From Prorocentrum cordatum (lineage: Eukaryota > Sar > Dinophyceae > Prorocentrales > Prorocentraceae), in assembly GCA_963575745.1 (NCBI GenBank), contig CAUYUJ010019622.1, positions 60,001 to 124,000 of the forward strand: 64,000 nucleotides of DNA. Reading direction: 5' to 3'. The notes below the pieces were generated by a model, which saw only the letters and a list, made by a program, of their open reading frames with translations, was not told the origin of the DNA and ran no database searches. Numbering within the stretch: the stretch's first letter is position 1; the number at the start of each line of letters is the position of its first letter. The position numbers and the translations under genes were made by a program. Shown in pieces: positions 31,065 to 41,921 of the stretch.

Positions 31065-31618
31065 GGTGGGCGCTCCCCCTCTGCGGGCGCCTCCCTGGCC
31101 GAGTGGGCGGCACGCTGCGGCTCCCTCCCGCGCAGTAGGGGGGGGGGGCGGGGGACGAACCCCTGTGCGCGGCAGCCTGCGATCCGGCCTGGGCCAAGGA
31201 GGCTAGGCGGACGGGCGGACGGAGGGAGGACGGGCGGAGGAGAGGAGGGAGACGGGAGGAGGGAGGAGGGAGGAGGAAGGAGAAGGACGAGGAAGAGGAG
31301 GAGGGAGGAGGAGGAGGAGGAGGAGGAGGAGCGACAGATGCTCTGCTCAGAGCGAGGGCCCGAATTCCCCGAGCAGTGCTTGCGCTGAGGGGCTTGATAC
31401 CTCTCTTGAGATCATTTGCCGATCAGGCGTTTGTTAACCGAGACACATGTCTTTTACGCGCAGTGTGCCTACAGCGCTGTTCGCAAGTCCTGTTCTCCAC
31501 GCAGCTCTAAATCATGTCAGCACTCTGACTTTAGAATCCTGGACCTATCAGGCCTTCCCGACACAAGACCTAAACATCTCTCCAACGTGACGGCATGGAC
31601 ACAACAAGAAATACATCT
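31065..31618. other. Intergenic DNA with GGA tract
   Basis: G-rich and GGA-rich DNA at 31200-31340, then unique DNA. The gap separates two minus-strand genes. Confidence 0.4.
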
Positions 31619-32622
31619 TCAAAACTCTACACCCGCAGCTTGCGCTGGACGGCCCCACGGATGCAGGGGGTGATCCATCATGCCGCTGTACCCACACACG
31701 CGAAGCCCGGCGTCCAGCTTGTCAATGCCTGCCATCTCGGCCTCGCTCAAGACGAAGTCGAAGATCGCCGCGTTCTCGAGCAGACGAGCGGGACTCTTGG
31801 TCTTGGGGATCACGATCACACCGCGCTGCACGTTCCACCGCAGGACCACCTGGGCGGCCGTCCGGCCGTGTGCTGCAGCAGCCTCGAGGACCACGGCTTC
31901 CTCCATGACTGATCTGTCGCGCCATCCGCCCTCGCAGCCAAACATGCGCATCCCCTCAGGCGCCGCAGGGTTCGCGAGCGGGCAATAAGCTGTGAACGCG
32001 ATGCCTTCCGCTTGGCAGAAACTCAGCAGGCGCTTCTGTGCCAGGTACGGATGGCACTCCACCTGCAACACGGCAGGCCTGACCTTCAGACCAGGGAGTG
32101 CCAGGATCTCGCGCACCTGTGACGAGTTAAAGTTGGAAAGACCGATTGAACGCACCAGTCCTTCTTCGACCAGCGCCTCCATTGAGCGCCACGTTTCTGT
32201 GAAATGCACCTCCTCCATACCCTCCTCCCGCTCGATCCCGTGGTCGTAGGTCACGAAGGGCCAGTGGATGAGATACAGGTCGAGATACTTCAGCTGCAGG
32301 TCCTGAAGCGTGCGCATGCATGCAGGACGCACCCGATCAGGAGCGTGCTCGGTGTTCCACAGCTTGCTCGTCACGAACAGCTCCTCCCTGAGAAGCGGGC
32401 CCGACGGCTGCAATTTTGCCGCCAGCACACCCCCCCGATGGCCGCCTCGTTGCCGTAGATGGCCGCACAGTCCAGGTGCCGCGTGCCCTGGTCGAGCGCG
32501 GCCGCCACGGCGGTCTCCACCTCACCTGGCGGCGCGCGCCAGCACCCCAGCCCGCTCTGCGGCATCCCGGCGCCAGAGCTCAGCGAGACGCGCGGCACGG
32601 GGTCGGCTGCCTGCGCGGCCAT
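31619..32622 (-). CDS. Aldo/keto reductase, about 334 residues, one frameshift
   Basis: NAD(P)H-dependent reduction of aldehydes and ketones in a cytosolic TIM barrel is the family activity; the substrate is unknown. From the ATG at 32622 the frame reads to GTRHLDCAAIYGNEAAIG. All tetrad positions are present: Asp and Tyr in LDCAAIYGNE, Lys in FVTSKLWN, His in LIHWPF. Further signatures are GLSNF, QVECHPYL, AYCPLA and VIPKTKSPARLLENA. At the G7 run (about 32430-32436; C on plus) a 1-nt shift breaks the frame; one more G would restore AIGGGVLAAKLQP. The coding part is intronless, so it could be a processed copy, but no SL relict was found 5'. Length and motif order match functional enzymes. 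Confidence 0.9.
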
Positions 32623-33050
32623 GCTGGGGAAGTCCGGCGTGCCCGTGGGGCCGTCGCCGCGGGCCGTGCCAAAAGCCGGATCAGGACGCCACGGAGCAGC
32701 CACGGCAGCAGTGGGAGAGCCCGCGGGCGGGTGCAAACCGAGAGCCTCTGAGAGCTGGGGAGATCAGAGAATGGTGCTTTCTGGCTCGCTGTCTCTCAGG
32801 GATCGCGCTCGTGCGAACTCTGACTTCCGCTTCCCCTCATCTCTCATCAATCTCCTTGCCCCTCCCTTTTCCCTCCGACAGCTCCCCACTTGCCCTTTCC
32901 ACCACCCCTCGCTTGGGGCCTGGTGATCCTGACAGGCAACAAAAAATACAAAAAATACTCCGACCCCCTTCTCCTCCTCCTCCTCCTCCTCCTCTTCCTC
33001 CTCCTCCCCCTCCTCCTTGTCATCCGCCTCATCACCATCGTCAGCAGCAC
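32623..33050. other. Intergenic DNA with a CTC tract
   Basis: Unique DNA to about 32950, then (CTC)n to 33020. Probably 5' flank of the reductase gene. Confidence 0.4.
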
Positions 33051-33054
33051 CATC

Positions 33055-33125
33055 ACAGCCAATACAACAACAGCAGCAGCAGCAGCAACAACAACAACAA
33101 CAACAACAACAGCAGCAGCAACAGC

Positions 33126-33165
<40 letters not shown>

Positions 33166-33238
33166 CCAACAACAACAACAACAACAACATCAGCAACAAC
33201 AACAACAGCAACACCAACAACAACAACCACAACAACAA

Positions 33239-33279
<41 letters not shown>

Positions 33280-33372
33280 ACAACAACAACAACAACACCA
33301 ACACCAACACCAACACCAACACCACCACCACCAACAACAACAAAAACAACAACCAAAAAACAACAACAAAAA

Positions 33373-33404
<32 letters not shown>

Positions 33405-33500
33405 ACAACAACACCAACAACACCAACAACAACAACAGCAACAGCAGCAACAACAACAACAACACCAACATCAACACCAACAACAACAACAAACCCTCGA
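33055..33500. repeat. CAA/CAG microsatellite (about 440 bp)
   Basis: CAACAA with CAG and CACCAA blocks. Poly-Gln, poly-Asn and poly-Thr frames are artefacts. Confidence 0.95.
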
Positions 33501-34440
33501 TACCCGCCCTCTTCGTCTTCGATCGAACCCCTTTTGGGGTGTATACCTTTCTTCCCTGCAGGCCGGGGCCCGGCAAGCGGCGGGGCGGCCGCGGACCGTC
33601 GGCCTGGCCATCGGCAGCGCTAATCGGCGGGGCGGCCGCGGACCGTCGACCCGAACCCAAGAGGGACGGACAGGGGACCGACGACGACGACGACGTCGAC
33701 GACGACGGCGACGGCGACGACGACGACAGCGACGACGACGACGAGGAGCGAAAACGAGAGCGAAAGAGAACGACAGCAGGGCCACAAGGACACGAAGTAG
33801 GCCACGAAGGGCGACAGCGGGGACACGAAGGGCATGCACATGGGGCCACGAAGGGCGCGAACGAGCGGGGGCCACGAAGGACATACGTATACTGGGCCGC
33901 GGAGGGCAAGGACGGAGCCACTGAGGACAGCAACGGGGCCACGAAGGGCAGCGAGGGGGCCACGAAGGGCGACAGCGGGGCCACGAAGGGCATGCATATG
34001 GGGCCACCACGGGCGCGAAAGACGGAGGGCCACGAAGGGCATACATATATGGGACCAGGAAAGCAGCGAGGGGCCCACGAAGGGATGCAACGGGGCCACG
34101 AAAAGAAGCGAGGGGGCCACGAAGGGCTGCAACGGGGCCACGAAGGGCTGCGGCGGGGACACGAGGGGCAGCGAGAAGGCCACGAATGACTGCAACGGGG
34201 CAACGAAACAAAGCGAGGGGGCCACGGAGGGCTGCAACGGGGCCACGAAGGGCAGCGAGGAGGCCATAAAGGGCTGCAGCGGGGCCACGAAAAGAAGCGA
34301 GGGGGCCACGAAGGGCTGCAACGGGGCCACGAAACAAAGCGAGGGGGCCACGAATGACTACAACGGGGCCACAAAGGGCAGCGAGACCCCGATTCCTAGG
34401 TAATCTGTGAAATGAAATGAGAGGAAGTCTCGGGCGGGAG
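33500..34440 (+). repeat. Duplicated unit G, copy 1 (about 900 bp)
   Basis: Order: CCCTCGATACC, CTTCGATCGAACCCC, CCTGCAGGCCGGGGCCCGGC, two copies of CGGCGGGGCGGCCGCGGACC, (GAC)n, GCGAAAACGAGAGCGAAAG, then GGCCACGAAGGGC(T/A)GC minisatellite, ending CCGATTCCTAGGTAATCTG. Repeated in the same order at 37080-37965. Confidence 0.9.
33780..34395 (+). repeat. GGCCACGAAGGGC minisatellite, 20/40-bp period
   Basis: About 25 units of GGGGCCACGAAGGGCTGCAAC or ...GGGCAGCGAG, with CGAAACAAAGCGAGG variants. Confidence 0.9.
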
Positions 34441-34494
34441 CGGGGTCCTGGCTAAATTGCAGGGAAGTGTAAGGCGGGAGCCGTTGTTGTTGTT

Positions 34495-35262
34495 GTTGCT
34501 GTTGTTGAATATTATTACTTCTAAAGAATAATTATTGTTGGGCCCCCTGGTGCACGCCCCCCCCGCCGCGCCTAGGCCGCAGCCACGTTTTCATCATTTT
34601 CGTGAGGAAGCCTCAGGTAAAACGATGTGATCCAGATCCGGTTGTTTTGTTGTAATCCGTTTTCCCTTGCAAAAAACACTATAAAATGACATTTCTTGTT
34701 CTAATATAATCAAATTTCAAGAATCCCTTGCAAAAAATAAGGTAAAGTGGACATTCGCGCGCGCAAGACGAAATCCTTCCAAAAGCTTAGTGTTCGGAGC
34801 GATTTTAACATAAAAACATCAAAAAACCAATGGTTTTTCAACAAAAAAATGTCAAAATCTCATCCCGCGCGCTCTTGCGGATTCGTAGGAAACCCAACAC
34901 TTTTTAAACATTTCTGTCAAACGGGCTTTTGCGAGCAACTTTTTCGAACTTCTGCGACAACGGTTGCGCACCTGCCAGGGCCATCATCCCTGTCAAATAA
35001 TACCATGCGGGACACATTCGTTTTTTCTTCGCGCGCGCACGCCGTCGTCGTCGGCCGCGGGGCCCTGAATAGTAGCCACGGTCGTCCGCATGCCACGAAG
35101 TGAAGTGTCCGAACGTCATAGGGCGGGAAGCTGGGTGTGGGTGGTGGCGAAGAGTCGTTTGGAAATTTGGTAGAGCTTGAACCGGCCCCCCCACAAAGTG
35201 GGGGTATTGCCCGCCTCCTATGAAAACCCTGGCACTGGTGAGAACGGAGTGTCCCCAGTCTT
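34495..35262 (-). repeat. Unit X, left inverted copy (about 765 bp)
   Basis: Reverse complement of 41922-42685 with few differences. Terminal words CAATAATTATTCTTTAGAA (one end) and GTTCTCACCAGTGCCAGGG (other end), both next to CAA/GTT microsatellite. Internal motif GTCCACTTTACCTTATTTTT. No intact protein frame agrees between the copies. Confidence 0.9.
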
Positions 35263-35264
35263 AA

Positions 35265-35475
35265 ATGATTGTTGTTGTTGTTGTTGGTGTTGTTGTAATT
35301 CGGGGGCCAGGGGCCCAGTTTGAGCCTCAAAACTTCCCCTGCCAAAAAACAGAGTGCGAGCGTCGAGGGGCGCACTTTGATTCAGAAAAAAGTACGCACC
35401 GGTGGGGGGTCAACAACAATTATTCTTCATAGATGAGAAGCCAACATCAAAAACAACAGCAACAACAACAACAAT
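35265..35475 (+). repeat. Repeat family Y fragment with CAATTATTCTTC junction
   Basis: GGGGGCCAGGGGCCCAGTTTGAG and GGGGTCAACAACAATTATTC followed by (CAA)n. The same modules occur near 38210-38330, 40980-41130 and 41690-41830. Confidence 0.75.
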
Positions 35476-36035
35476 CATTTTACCCTCATGCGCCATGCTT
35501 CCACATGACACATGCATCCATCTGGATAACACACCCCATCATGGGGGATTTTTCTGGCATGCGGGATCCGATATTCCCTCACCCAGATATCCCGCCCAAG
35601 AAGGTTTGGCCACCACCTCTTCCGAGGAACTTCAACATCCATAGCTCGGACGGCACATCGCCTTCGCAATCGCCTTGCGCATGCCCCGCATCTCAGAGGG
35701 AGAGGAGAGGAAGAGGAGGGGGAGATGAGAGAGATAGGGAGGGGGGGAGGAGAAGGGAGGGGGAGGAGGGGGAGGAAGGATGAGTAGTTGTAGTAGCAGC
35801 AGTTGATGATATTGTTGTTGCGGCTGTAGCACTAGTAGTAGCGGTAACGGTAGTAGTAGTCCAAGTAAGTAGAACTGGCTTGTAGCAGCCAAGCGTTCAT
35901 AGCGACGTTGCTTTCTGATCCTCCTTTAATGTCTTTTCTCCCTATCCTTGAGACGCAGAAGTCTCAAAAAGTTGGATGGTTAGCACATCCAGGAAACCTA
36001 TCGCTGGACCGGCCCAGATATGGTTCCAGAAGCGG
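35476..36035. other. Unique DNA with GA-rich tract
   Basis: GGGAGAGG-type purines at 35695-35785, then GTAGTAG-type DNA. No gene recognised. Confidence 0.35.
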
Positions 36036-36765
36036 CTCGGGAAGCTGCGCAGGCGCCAGAAGCAGAAAAGCACCACGCACGGGCGCCGGCTCGGGCGTCC
36101 GGCCCAAAGCCGCTCCAGAATCGGCCCAGGACGGCTTCCCGGGCGCCGCAAGCAGAAATTCAGCATTTTCGAAAAAAAATGTGTATTGGAATGGCCTCTT
36201 TTCGGCGCGATCGGAACTGCCCGGGCGTCCGGCCCGGGAGCCGGGCCGGGTGCCGGCCGGGCCGGGTGCCGGCCCGAGCTCCGGAATCGGCCCGGACGGC
36301 CTCCCGGGCGCCGGAAGCAGAAATTCAGCATTTTCGAAAGAAAAATGTGTATTGGAATGGCCTTTTTTCGGCGCCGCCTCGGAACTCGATTTTCCGGCGC
36401 CCGGGCGCCGGCTCGGGCGCCGACCCGGGCGTCCGGCCCGGGAGCCGGGCCGGGTGCCGGCCCGAGCTCCGGAATCGGCCCGGACGGCTTCCCGGGCGCC
36501 GGAAGCAGAAATTCAGCATTTTCGAAAGAAAAATGTGTATTGGAATGGCGTTTTTTCGGCGCCGCCTCGGAACTCGATTTTCCGGCGCCCGGGCGCCGGC
36601 TCGGGCGCCGACCCGGGCGTCCGGCCCGGGAGCCGGGCCGGGTGCCGGCCCGAGCTCCGGAATCGGCCCGGACGGCTTCCCGGGCGCCGGAAGCAGAAAT
36701 TCAGCATTTTCGAAAGAAAAATGTGTATTGGAATGGCCTTTTTTCGGCGCCGCCTCGGAATGTCC
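36036..36765 (+). repeat. 185-bp satellite, four units
   Basis: GCAGAAATTCAGCATTTTCG recurs at about 36150, 36320, 36505 and 36692, separated by GC-rich CCGGGCGCCGG-type DNA. The last two intervals are about 185 bp and the first about 170. Long Arg/Pro/Gly frames across it are repeat artefacts. Confidence 0.9.
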
Positions 36766-37040
36766 ACTTTACCTTATTTTTTGCAAGGGATTATTGAAGT
36801 TTGGTTATGTTAGAACAAGAAATGTCCACTTTAGCTTATTTTTTGCAAGGGAAAACCGCCCGCAACAAAACAACCGGATCCGGACCAACCCGTTTTGCCT
36901 GAGACTTCGTTAAGAAAATGATGAAAACGTGGCTGCGGCCTAGGCGCGGCGGGGGGGCCATGCACCAGGGGCCCCAACAATAATTATTCTTTAGAAAAAA
37001 TAAAGTTCAAGAACAACAACAACAATCATTATAAGACTGT
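36766..37040 (+). repeat. Unit X, partial copy (one end only)
   Basis: Starts abruptly at TGTCCACTTTACCTTATTTT after the satellite and runs to CAACAATAATTATTCTTTAG and (CAA)n, in the orientation of the right inverted copy. Confidence 0.9.
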
Positions 37041-37079
37041 TCGCTCTTATCTGCTCGAGTGTCCAATAACGCCTATTTC

Positions 37080-37965
37080 CCACACCCTCGATACCCGTCC
37101 TCTTCGTCTTCGATCGAACCCCTTTTGGGGGGTATACGTTTCTTCCCTGCAGGCCGGGGCCCGGCAAGCGGCGGGGCGGCCGCGGACCGTCGGCCTGGCC
37201 AGCGGCAGCGCTGATCGGCGGGGCGGCCGCGGACCGTCGACCCGATTCCAAGAAGACGGACAGGGGACCGACCACGACGACGACGACGTCGACGACGACG
37301 GCGACGACGACGACGACGGCGACGACGACGGCGAGCGAAAACGAGAGCGAAAGAGAACGACAGCAAGGGCCACAAGGACACGAAGTAGGCCACGAAGGGC
37401 GACAGCGGGGACACGAAGGGAATGCGTATGGGGCCACGAAGAGCGCGAAGGAGCGGGGGCCACGAAGGGCAGATAATGCGGGGCCACAGAAGGCAACGAT
37501 AGGGGCCACTGAGGGTAGCAACTGGGTCGCGTAGGACGGTTGCATATGGGGCCACCATGGGCGCGAAGGAGCGGGGGCCACGAAGGGCATACATATATGG
37601 GGCCACGAAGGGCAGCGAAGGGGCCACGAAGGGCTGCAACGGGGCCACGAAGGGCAGCGAGGGGGCCACGAAGGGCTGCAACGGGGCCACGAAGGGCTGC
37701 GGCGGGGACACGAAGGGCAGCGAGGGGGCCACGAAGGGCTGCAACGGGGCAACGAAACAAAGCGAGGGGGCCACGGAGGGCTGCAACGGGGCCACGAAGG
37801 GCAGCGAGGAGGCCACAAAGGGCTGCAACGGGGCCACGAAACAAAGCGATGGGGGCCACGAAGGGCTGCAACGGGGCCACGAAACAAAGCGAGGGGGCCA
37901 CGAAGGGCTGCAACGGGGCCACGAAGGGCAGCGAGATCCCGATTCCTAGGTAATCTGTGAGGAAG
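37080..37965 (+). repeat. Duplicated unit G, copy 2
   Basis: Same modules as 33500-34440, including the GGCCACGAAGGGC minisatellite (37370-37930) and the terminal GATTCCTAGGTAATCTGTGA. Differences are mainly unit number. Confidence 0.9.
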
Positions 37966-38322
37966 TCCTAAGAGTGAGCGCGACTCCTGGGTGCCTGGGT
38001 GTCGGGAATGCGGCGCTTGAGTAAATTGCAAGAAATTCCAACGCAAAGGCGCTATCTGTCGATTCCAGAGCGCCGGGAGAGCGATTCCTGAAGAAAATGG
38101 CAAGGGAGTCCCAAGCGAGAGCGCGATTCCGGAATAAATTGCGAGGAAGTCTCGGGCGGGAGCGGGGGTCCTGGCTAAATTGTCAGGAAATCTGAAGCGG
38201 GAGCCGCTGTACCCCGGGGGCCAGGGGCACAGTTTGAGCATCAAGACTTTGATTCAGAAAACAGCATGCACCGGTGAGGGGGCTCAACAACAATTATTCT
38301 TCAGGGGCGCACGTTCAATAAT

Positions 38323-38330
<8 letters not shown>
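37966..38330 (+). repeat. Repeat family Y copy
   Basis: Sub-repeats of GAGGAAGTC...GCGAGAGCGCGATTC (period about 55), then GGGGGCCAGGGGCACAGTTTG, ACCGGTGAGG and CAACAACAATTATTCTTCAG. Confidence 0.75.
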
Positions 38331-38367
<37 letters not shown>

Positions 38368-38426
38368 AACACCAACAACACCACAACAACAACAACAATG
38401 ACGACGACAACAGCAACAGCAACAGT

Positions 38427-38462
<36 letters not shown>

Positions 38463-38515
38463 AACACCAACAACACCACAACAACAACAACAATGACGAC
38501 GACAACAGCAACAGT

Positions 38516-38555
<40 letters not shown>

Positions 38556-38580
38556 CCATCGTCGTCATCAGCATCCGCAT
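38315..38580. repeat. CAA/CAATAA microsatellite with an internal duplication
   Basis: Two copies of (CAA)n-TAACACCAACAACACC...ATGACGACGACAACAG in tandem. Confidence 0.95.
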
Positions 38581-39335
38581 CGCCGCCACCATCATCATCA
38601 GCACCAGCATGACCATCAAATCACCAACCTCATCATCACCGTCATCATCAAAAGCATGACCACCATCATCGTGATCATCGCCACCATCATCACCAGCATT
38701 AACAGCACCATCGGCATCACAACCACCGTCTTCGTAAGCATGATCGATATGGTCCTCCTCGACCTCATCCCCCTTGTCGTCATGCTTTTTCCGCCTTGTC
38801 ATCCTCCGATAAACCTCCCCCGGCTTCTCGAGATGTTTACCCGCTCCTGGTCTGCTCTGGAAAAGGGATGAATTGGCATGACCACCCACGCACTTCACAC
38901 AAACAAATCCGAACCGTTGCCAGTTCCACAGCGAGAGCTGGCATCCAATCGCCAGCTCATACAAGACAGAACCCTGGCCGACAAGCTCATACGCTGTTCT
39001 CTCGGTCGCGGCCGGCAGGCGCAACCGCAAAAGCAATAGCTACGGGACGCCTTAGCTACGCATTGCGTTAGTCAAATATGCACACACGCACTTGTTTGGC
39101 GTCGCGGCCACGCGCACGGCGGCGCGGCGTAGCTCAAATCATGCGGTCGCGCGCGGGCCCCGCCAGCTCACGCAGCATGGAAAAGCTAAATCCACCCATA
39201 GGGGATCGACAGCACCACTCGCGAGGGGGGAAGTCGCGAGGGGAGAGAAGAGGGAGGAAATGCTACAAGAAGGGGAATAAGGGTGGAAACGGGGAAAGGG
39301 AAAGCAGTGTCATAGTGAGGGGCCGAGACATCCCT
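38581..39335. other. CAT-rich then unique DNA
   Basis: CAT/CAC triplets to about 38740, then unique DNA to about 39330. No gene recognised. Confidence 0.4.
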
Positions 39336-39339
39336 GGCG

Positions 39340-39341
39340 CA

Positions 39342-39375
<34 letters not shown>

Positions 39376-39482
39376 GTCACACACACACACGCACACACGC
39401 GCACACACACATTCACATACGCACACACGCACGTTGTAGAGTTGCGGCCACAAGCGCGGCGGCGCGGCGTAGACACAGGCAC

Positions 39483-39556
<74 letters not shown>

Positions 39557-39624
39557 ATGTATATATATATACATGTAATATATATATATATATATAATAT
39601 ATATATATGTATACACACAACACA

Positions 39625-39684
<60 letters not shown>

Positions 39685-39692
39685 CGGCAGGC

Positions 39693-39736
<44 letters not shown>

Positions 39737-39759
39737 CAGGCAGGCAGGCAGGCAGGCAG

Positions 39760-39855
<96 letters not shown>

Positions 39856-39875
39856 GTACACAACACACGCACACA
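39340..39875. repeat. Composite (CA)n, (TA)n, (CACG)n, (GGCA)n array
   Basis: (CA)n 39340-39425, (TA)n 39486-39610, (CACG)n 39620-39685, (GCAG)n 39686-39760, (CA)n 39760-39855. Several pure blocks are candidates for Z-DNA or cruciform structure. Confidence 0.97.
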
Positions 39876-40850
39876 CATGTTTCCCATGCTTTTCCGTCGG
39901 CGGCTAGGCAGTACTACGCTGGCGATAATTTGGGCGTTAATAGGTCGTACGAAACGCGAAAGAAGCCACCATGCCGGAGGAGGAGGGGGGAGGCGCCCGG
40001 CGACGGCGGGAAGGAGGAAGCCGAACCCGCTCAGAGCAGGGCCAGGCGCGCGGCGGGGGCGGCGCCGGGGGGCGGGGACCAGCAGCGGCAGGGCGGCGGC
40101 TGGGGGACAGTGAAGCCGGCAAGGCAGGCGACCAGGCAGCAGGCCGTTGCAGGGGGGGACAGTGCCCAGCAGGGGCTGGTGACGAAGGTGTACACGAAGC
40201 TCCAAGGGCCGCCGGATGCCGATGTCACGCGTGACCTCCGTAAGCAACTGGGCCTGCGGCGACCAGTGCGAGACCACCTCAACGTGAGGGGTCGGCCTGA
40301 AAACCAGGCAAGGTTGAGGGTTGAGGCTGGGGCGGGGCGGGGCGCGGGCGACAGAACCAGCCCAGGCCCCCAGGGCGAGGCGGGGGCGCGGCTGGAGAGC
40401 CGAAAGGCGGTTCCGTCGCTAGGCGAAAGCCGCTGGGAAGGGGCACCGAACTGGTGCATTTTTTGGCGGGCGCAGGGCCCAAAGCGGAGGGCCAAGAGAA
40501 AAGGCAAAGAGGGGGAGACCCAGCGATGGTCGAAGTGCCGCCTGTGCCAGGAAGGGGTGGAGCAAGGTCGAGCGATGGTCGACCCAGCGATGGTCGAGGT
40601 GCCGCCGAGCCCCAGGAAAGGCAATTCAATTGAACAAGCACCATGTGCCCCAGAGGGGGATCAACAATAAGTTTCTATATATATATGTGTATATATATAT
40701 ATATGTATGTATATGTATATGTACACATAAATAGACGCAGCAACAACACCATCAACAACAGCTACAGCAACAGCAACAACAACAGCAGCAGTAACAACAA
40801 CAGTCAATTTAAGACTGCTCGCTCTTATCTGCTCTGCGCGGCGTCTGAAT
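39876..40850. other. GC-rich unique DNA, (TA)n and CAG/CAA tract
   Basis: A plus-strand frame 39930-40670 contains a protein-like island (GLVTKVYTKLQGPPDADVT) and a Cys pair (CRLC), but I cannot assign it. (TA)n lies at 40670-40725 and CAACAG DNA at 40735-40810. Confidence 0.3.
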
Positions 40851-41140
40851 AAATCGACAGGACGTCCCACGCGAGAGCGCGATCGCGATTTCTATTTAAG
40901 TTGTTAGTGAGTCCCGCGCGAAAGCGCGATTTGGGAATAGACTGTGAGGAAGTATCAGGCGGGAGCCGCTGTTGTTGTAAACGGGGGGCCAGGGGCCCAG
41001 TCTGGTGGCACCGCACTTCCCATTGGGAAAAAAAACAAAGAAGCACTTTGATTGAAAAATCCAACGGTTACCAGGCAGGGGAATCAACAATAATTATTCT
41101 TCAGAAGCGAGAATTCAACAGCAGCAGCAACAACAATCAA
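40850..41140 (+). repeat. Repeat family Y copy
   Basis: GCGAGAGCGCGAT sub-repeats, GGGAGCCGCTGTTGTTGTAA, GGGGGCCAGGGGCCCAGTCTG, GAATCAACAATAATTATTC, GAATTCAACAGCAGC. Confidence 0.75.
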
Positions 41141-41179
41141 TGTATGGCTGTTCGTTCCTAGCTGCTCGCGTGCCGTTCA

Positions 41180-41500
41180 ACACGTATATCCCAAACCCTC
41201 GATACCAGCCGTCTTCGTCTTCGATCGTACCCCCTTGGGGGTGTATCTTTCTTACTTGCAACGTGTATTTCGTGGAGCCCCTAACGCAGGGGAGGAAAGG
41301 ACGCATGGAAGGAAGGGACAAGGGGGCGGGAGGAGGATGGAGCACGAGAGAGGGTAGCAGGAAGGGAGCTAGGAGCAGAAAACACGTGGCAGAATGAGAC
41401 GGGCAGATCGGGTGGGTAGACCCTAACAGGCGGGTCGGAAAGGCGGGCCCAGGCGGCCAGGTCGAGCAGGCGTGTTGCTGAAGCGTGCGTCCTGCATGAA
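41180..41500. other. Partial unit G end and unique DNA
   Basis: CCCTCGATACC and CTTCGATCGTACCCCCTTGG (41195-41245) match the start of unit G; the rest of G is absent. Unique DNA follows. Confidence 0.5.
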
Positions 41501-41830
41501 TGCGAGGAAGTCCCAAGCGACAGCGCGATTCCCAAATAAATTGTCAGGAAAACAGACCGTGATTCCTGAGTGTCGAGGGCGCGGCGTCCGAAATCATTGT
41601 GAGGAAGTCCCACGCGAGAGCGCGATTTAGGAATAACTTGTGAGGAAGTATCAGGCGGGAGCCGCTGTTGTCGTAAACCGAGAGCCGAAGACACAATTCT
41701 GAGACCCAAGACTTTCCCTGATGAAAAACAGGCGCGGGCCCCGGTAAGGGCACTTCAATTGAAAAACACAATGTGTCCCCGAGGGGGGTCAACATAAATG
41801 AATCGTCAGTAATGAGAATTCAACGACAAC
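41500..41830 (+). repeat. Repeat family Y copy
   Basis: GAGGAAGTCCCACGCGAGAG sub-repeats, GGAGCCGCTGTTGTCGTAAA, GAGGGGGGTCAACATAAATG, GAGAATTCAACGACAAC. Confidence 0.75.
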
Positions 41831-41915
41831 AACATCAATAACAATAACAATAACAATAACAATAACAATAACAATAACAATAACAATAACAATAACAACA
41901 ACAACAACAACAACA
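41825..41915. repeat. (CAATAA)n microsatellite
   Basis: About ten CAATAA units and then CAACAA. Confidence 0.95.
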
Positions 41916-41921
41916 ATTACT

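Noticed and set aside
33017-34374. Poly-Gln and GATKG/ALRGP repeat proteins (390 residues or more)
   Set aside because: Products of (CAA)n and of the GGCCACGAAGGGC minisatellite; equal-length frames exist on both strands.
36036-36913. Arg/Pro/Gly repeat protein over the 185-bp satellite
   Set aside because: All three plus frames are open at once with different products, typical of GC-rich satellite DNA.
39930-40670. 246-residue plus-strand frame as a gene
   Set aside because: One protein-like stretch only; GC-rich DNA opens long frames on the other strand too. No domain or splice logic.
33490-41250. tRNA-like or SINE B-box word (GGTTCGATCGA on minus) in unit G
   Set aside because: Matches only part of a pol III B box. 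No A box at the right distance and no cloverleaf could be drawn.
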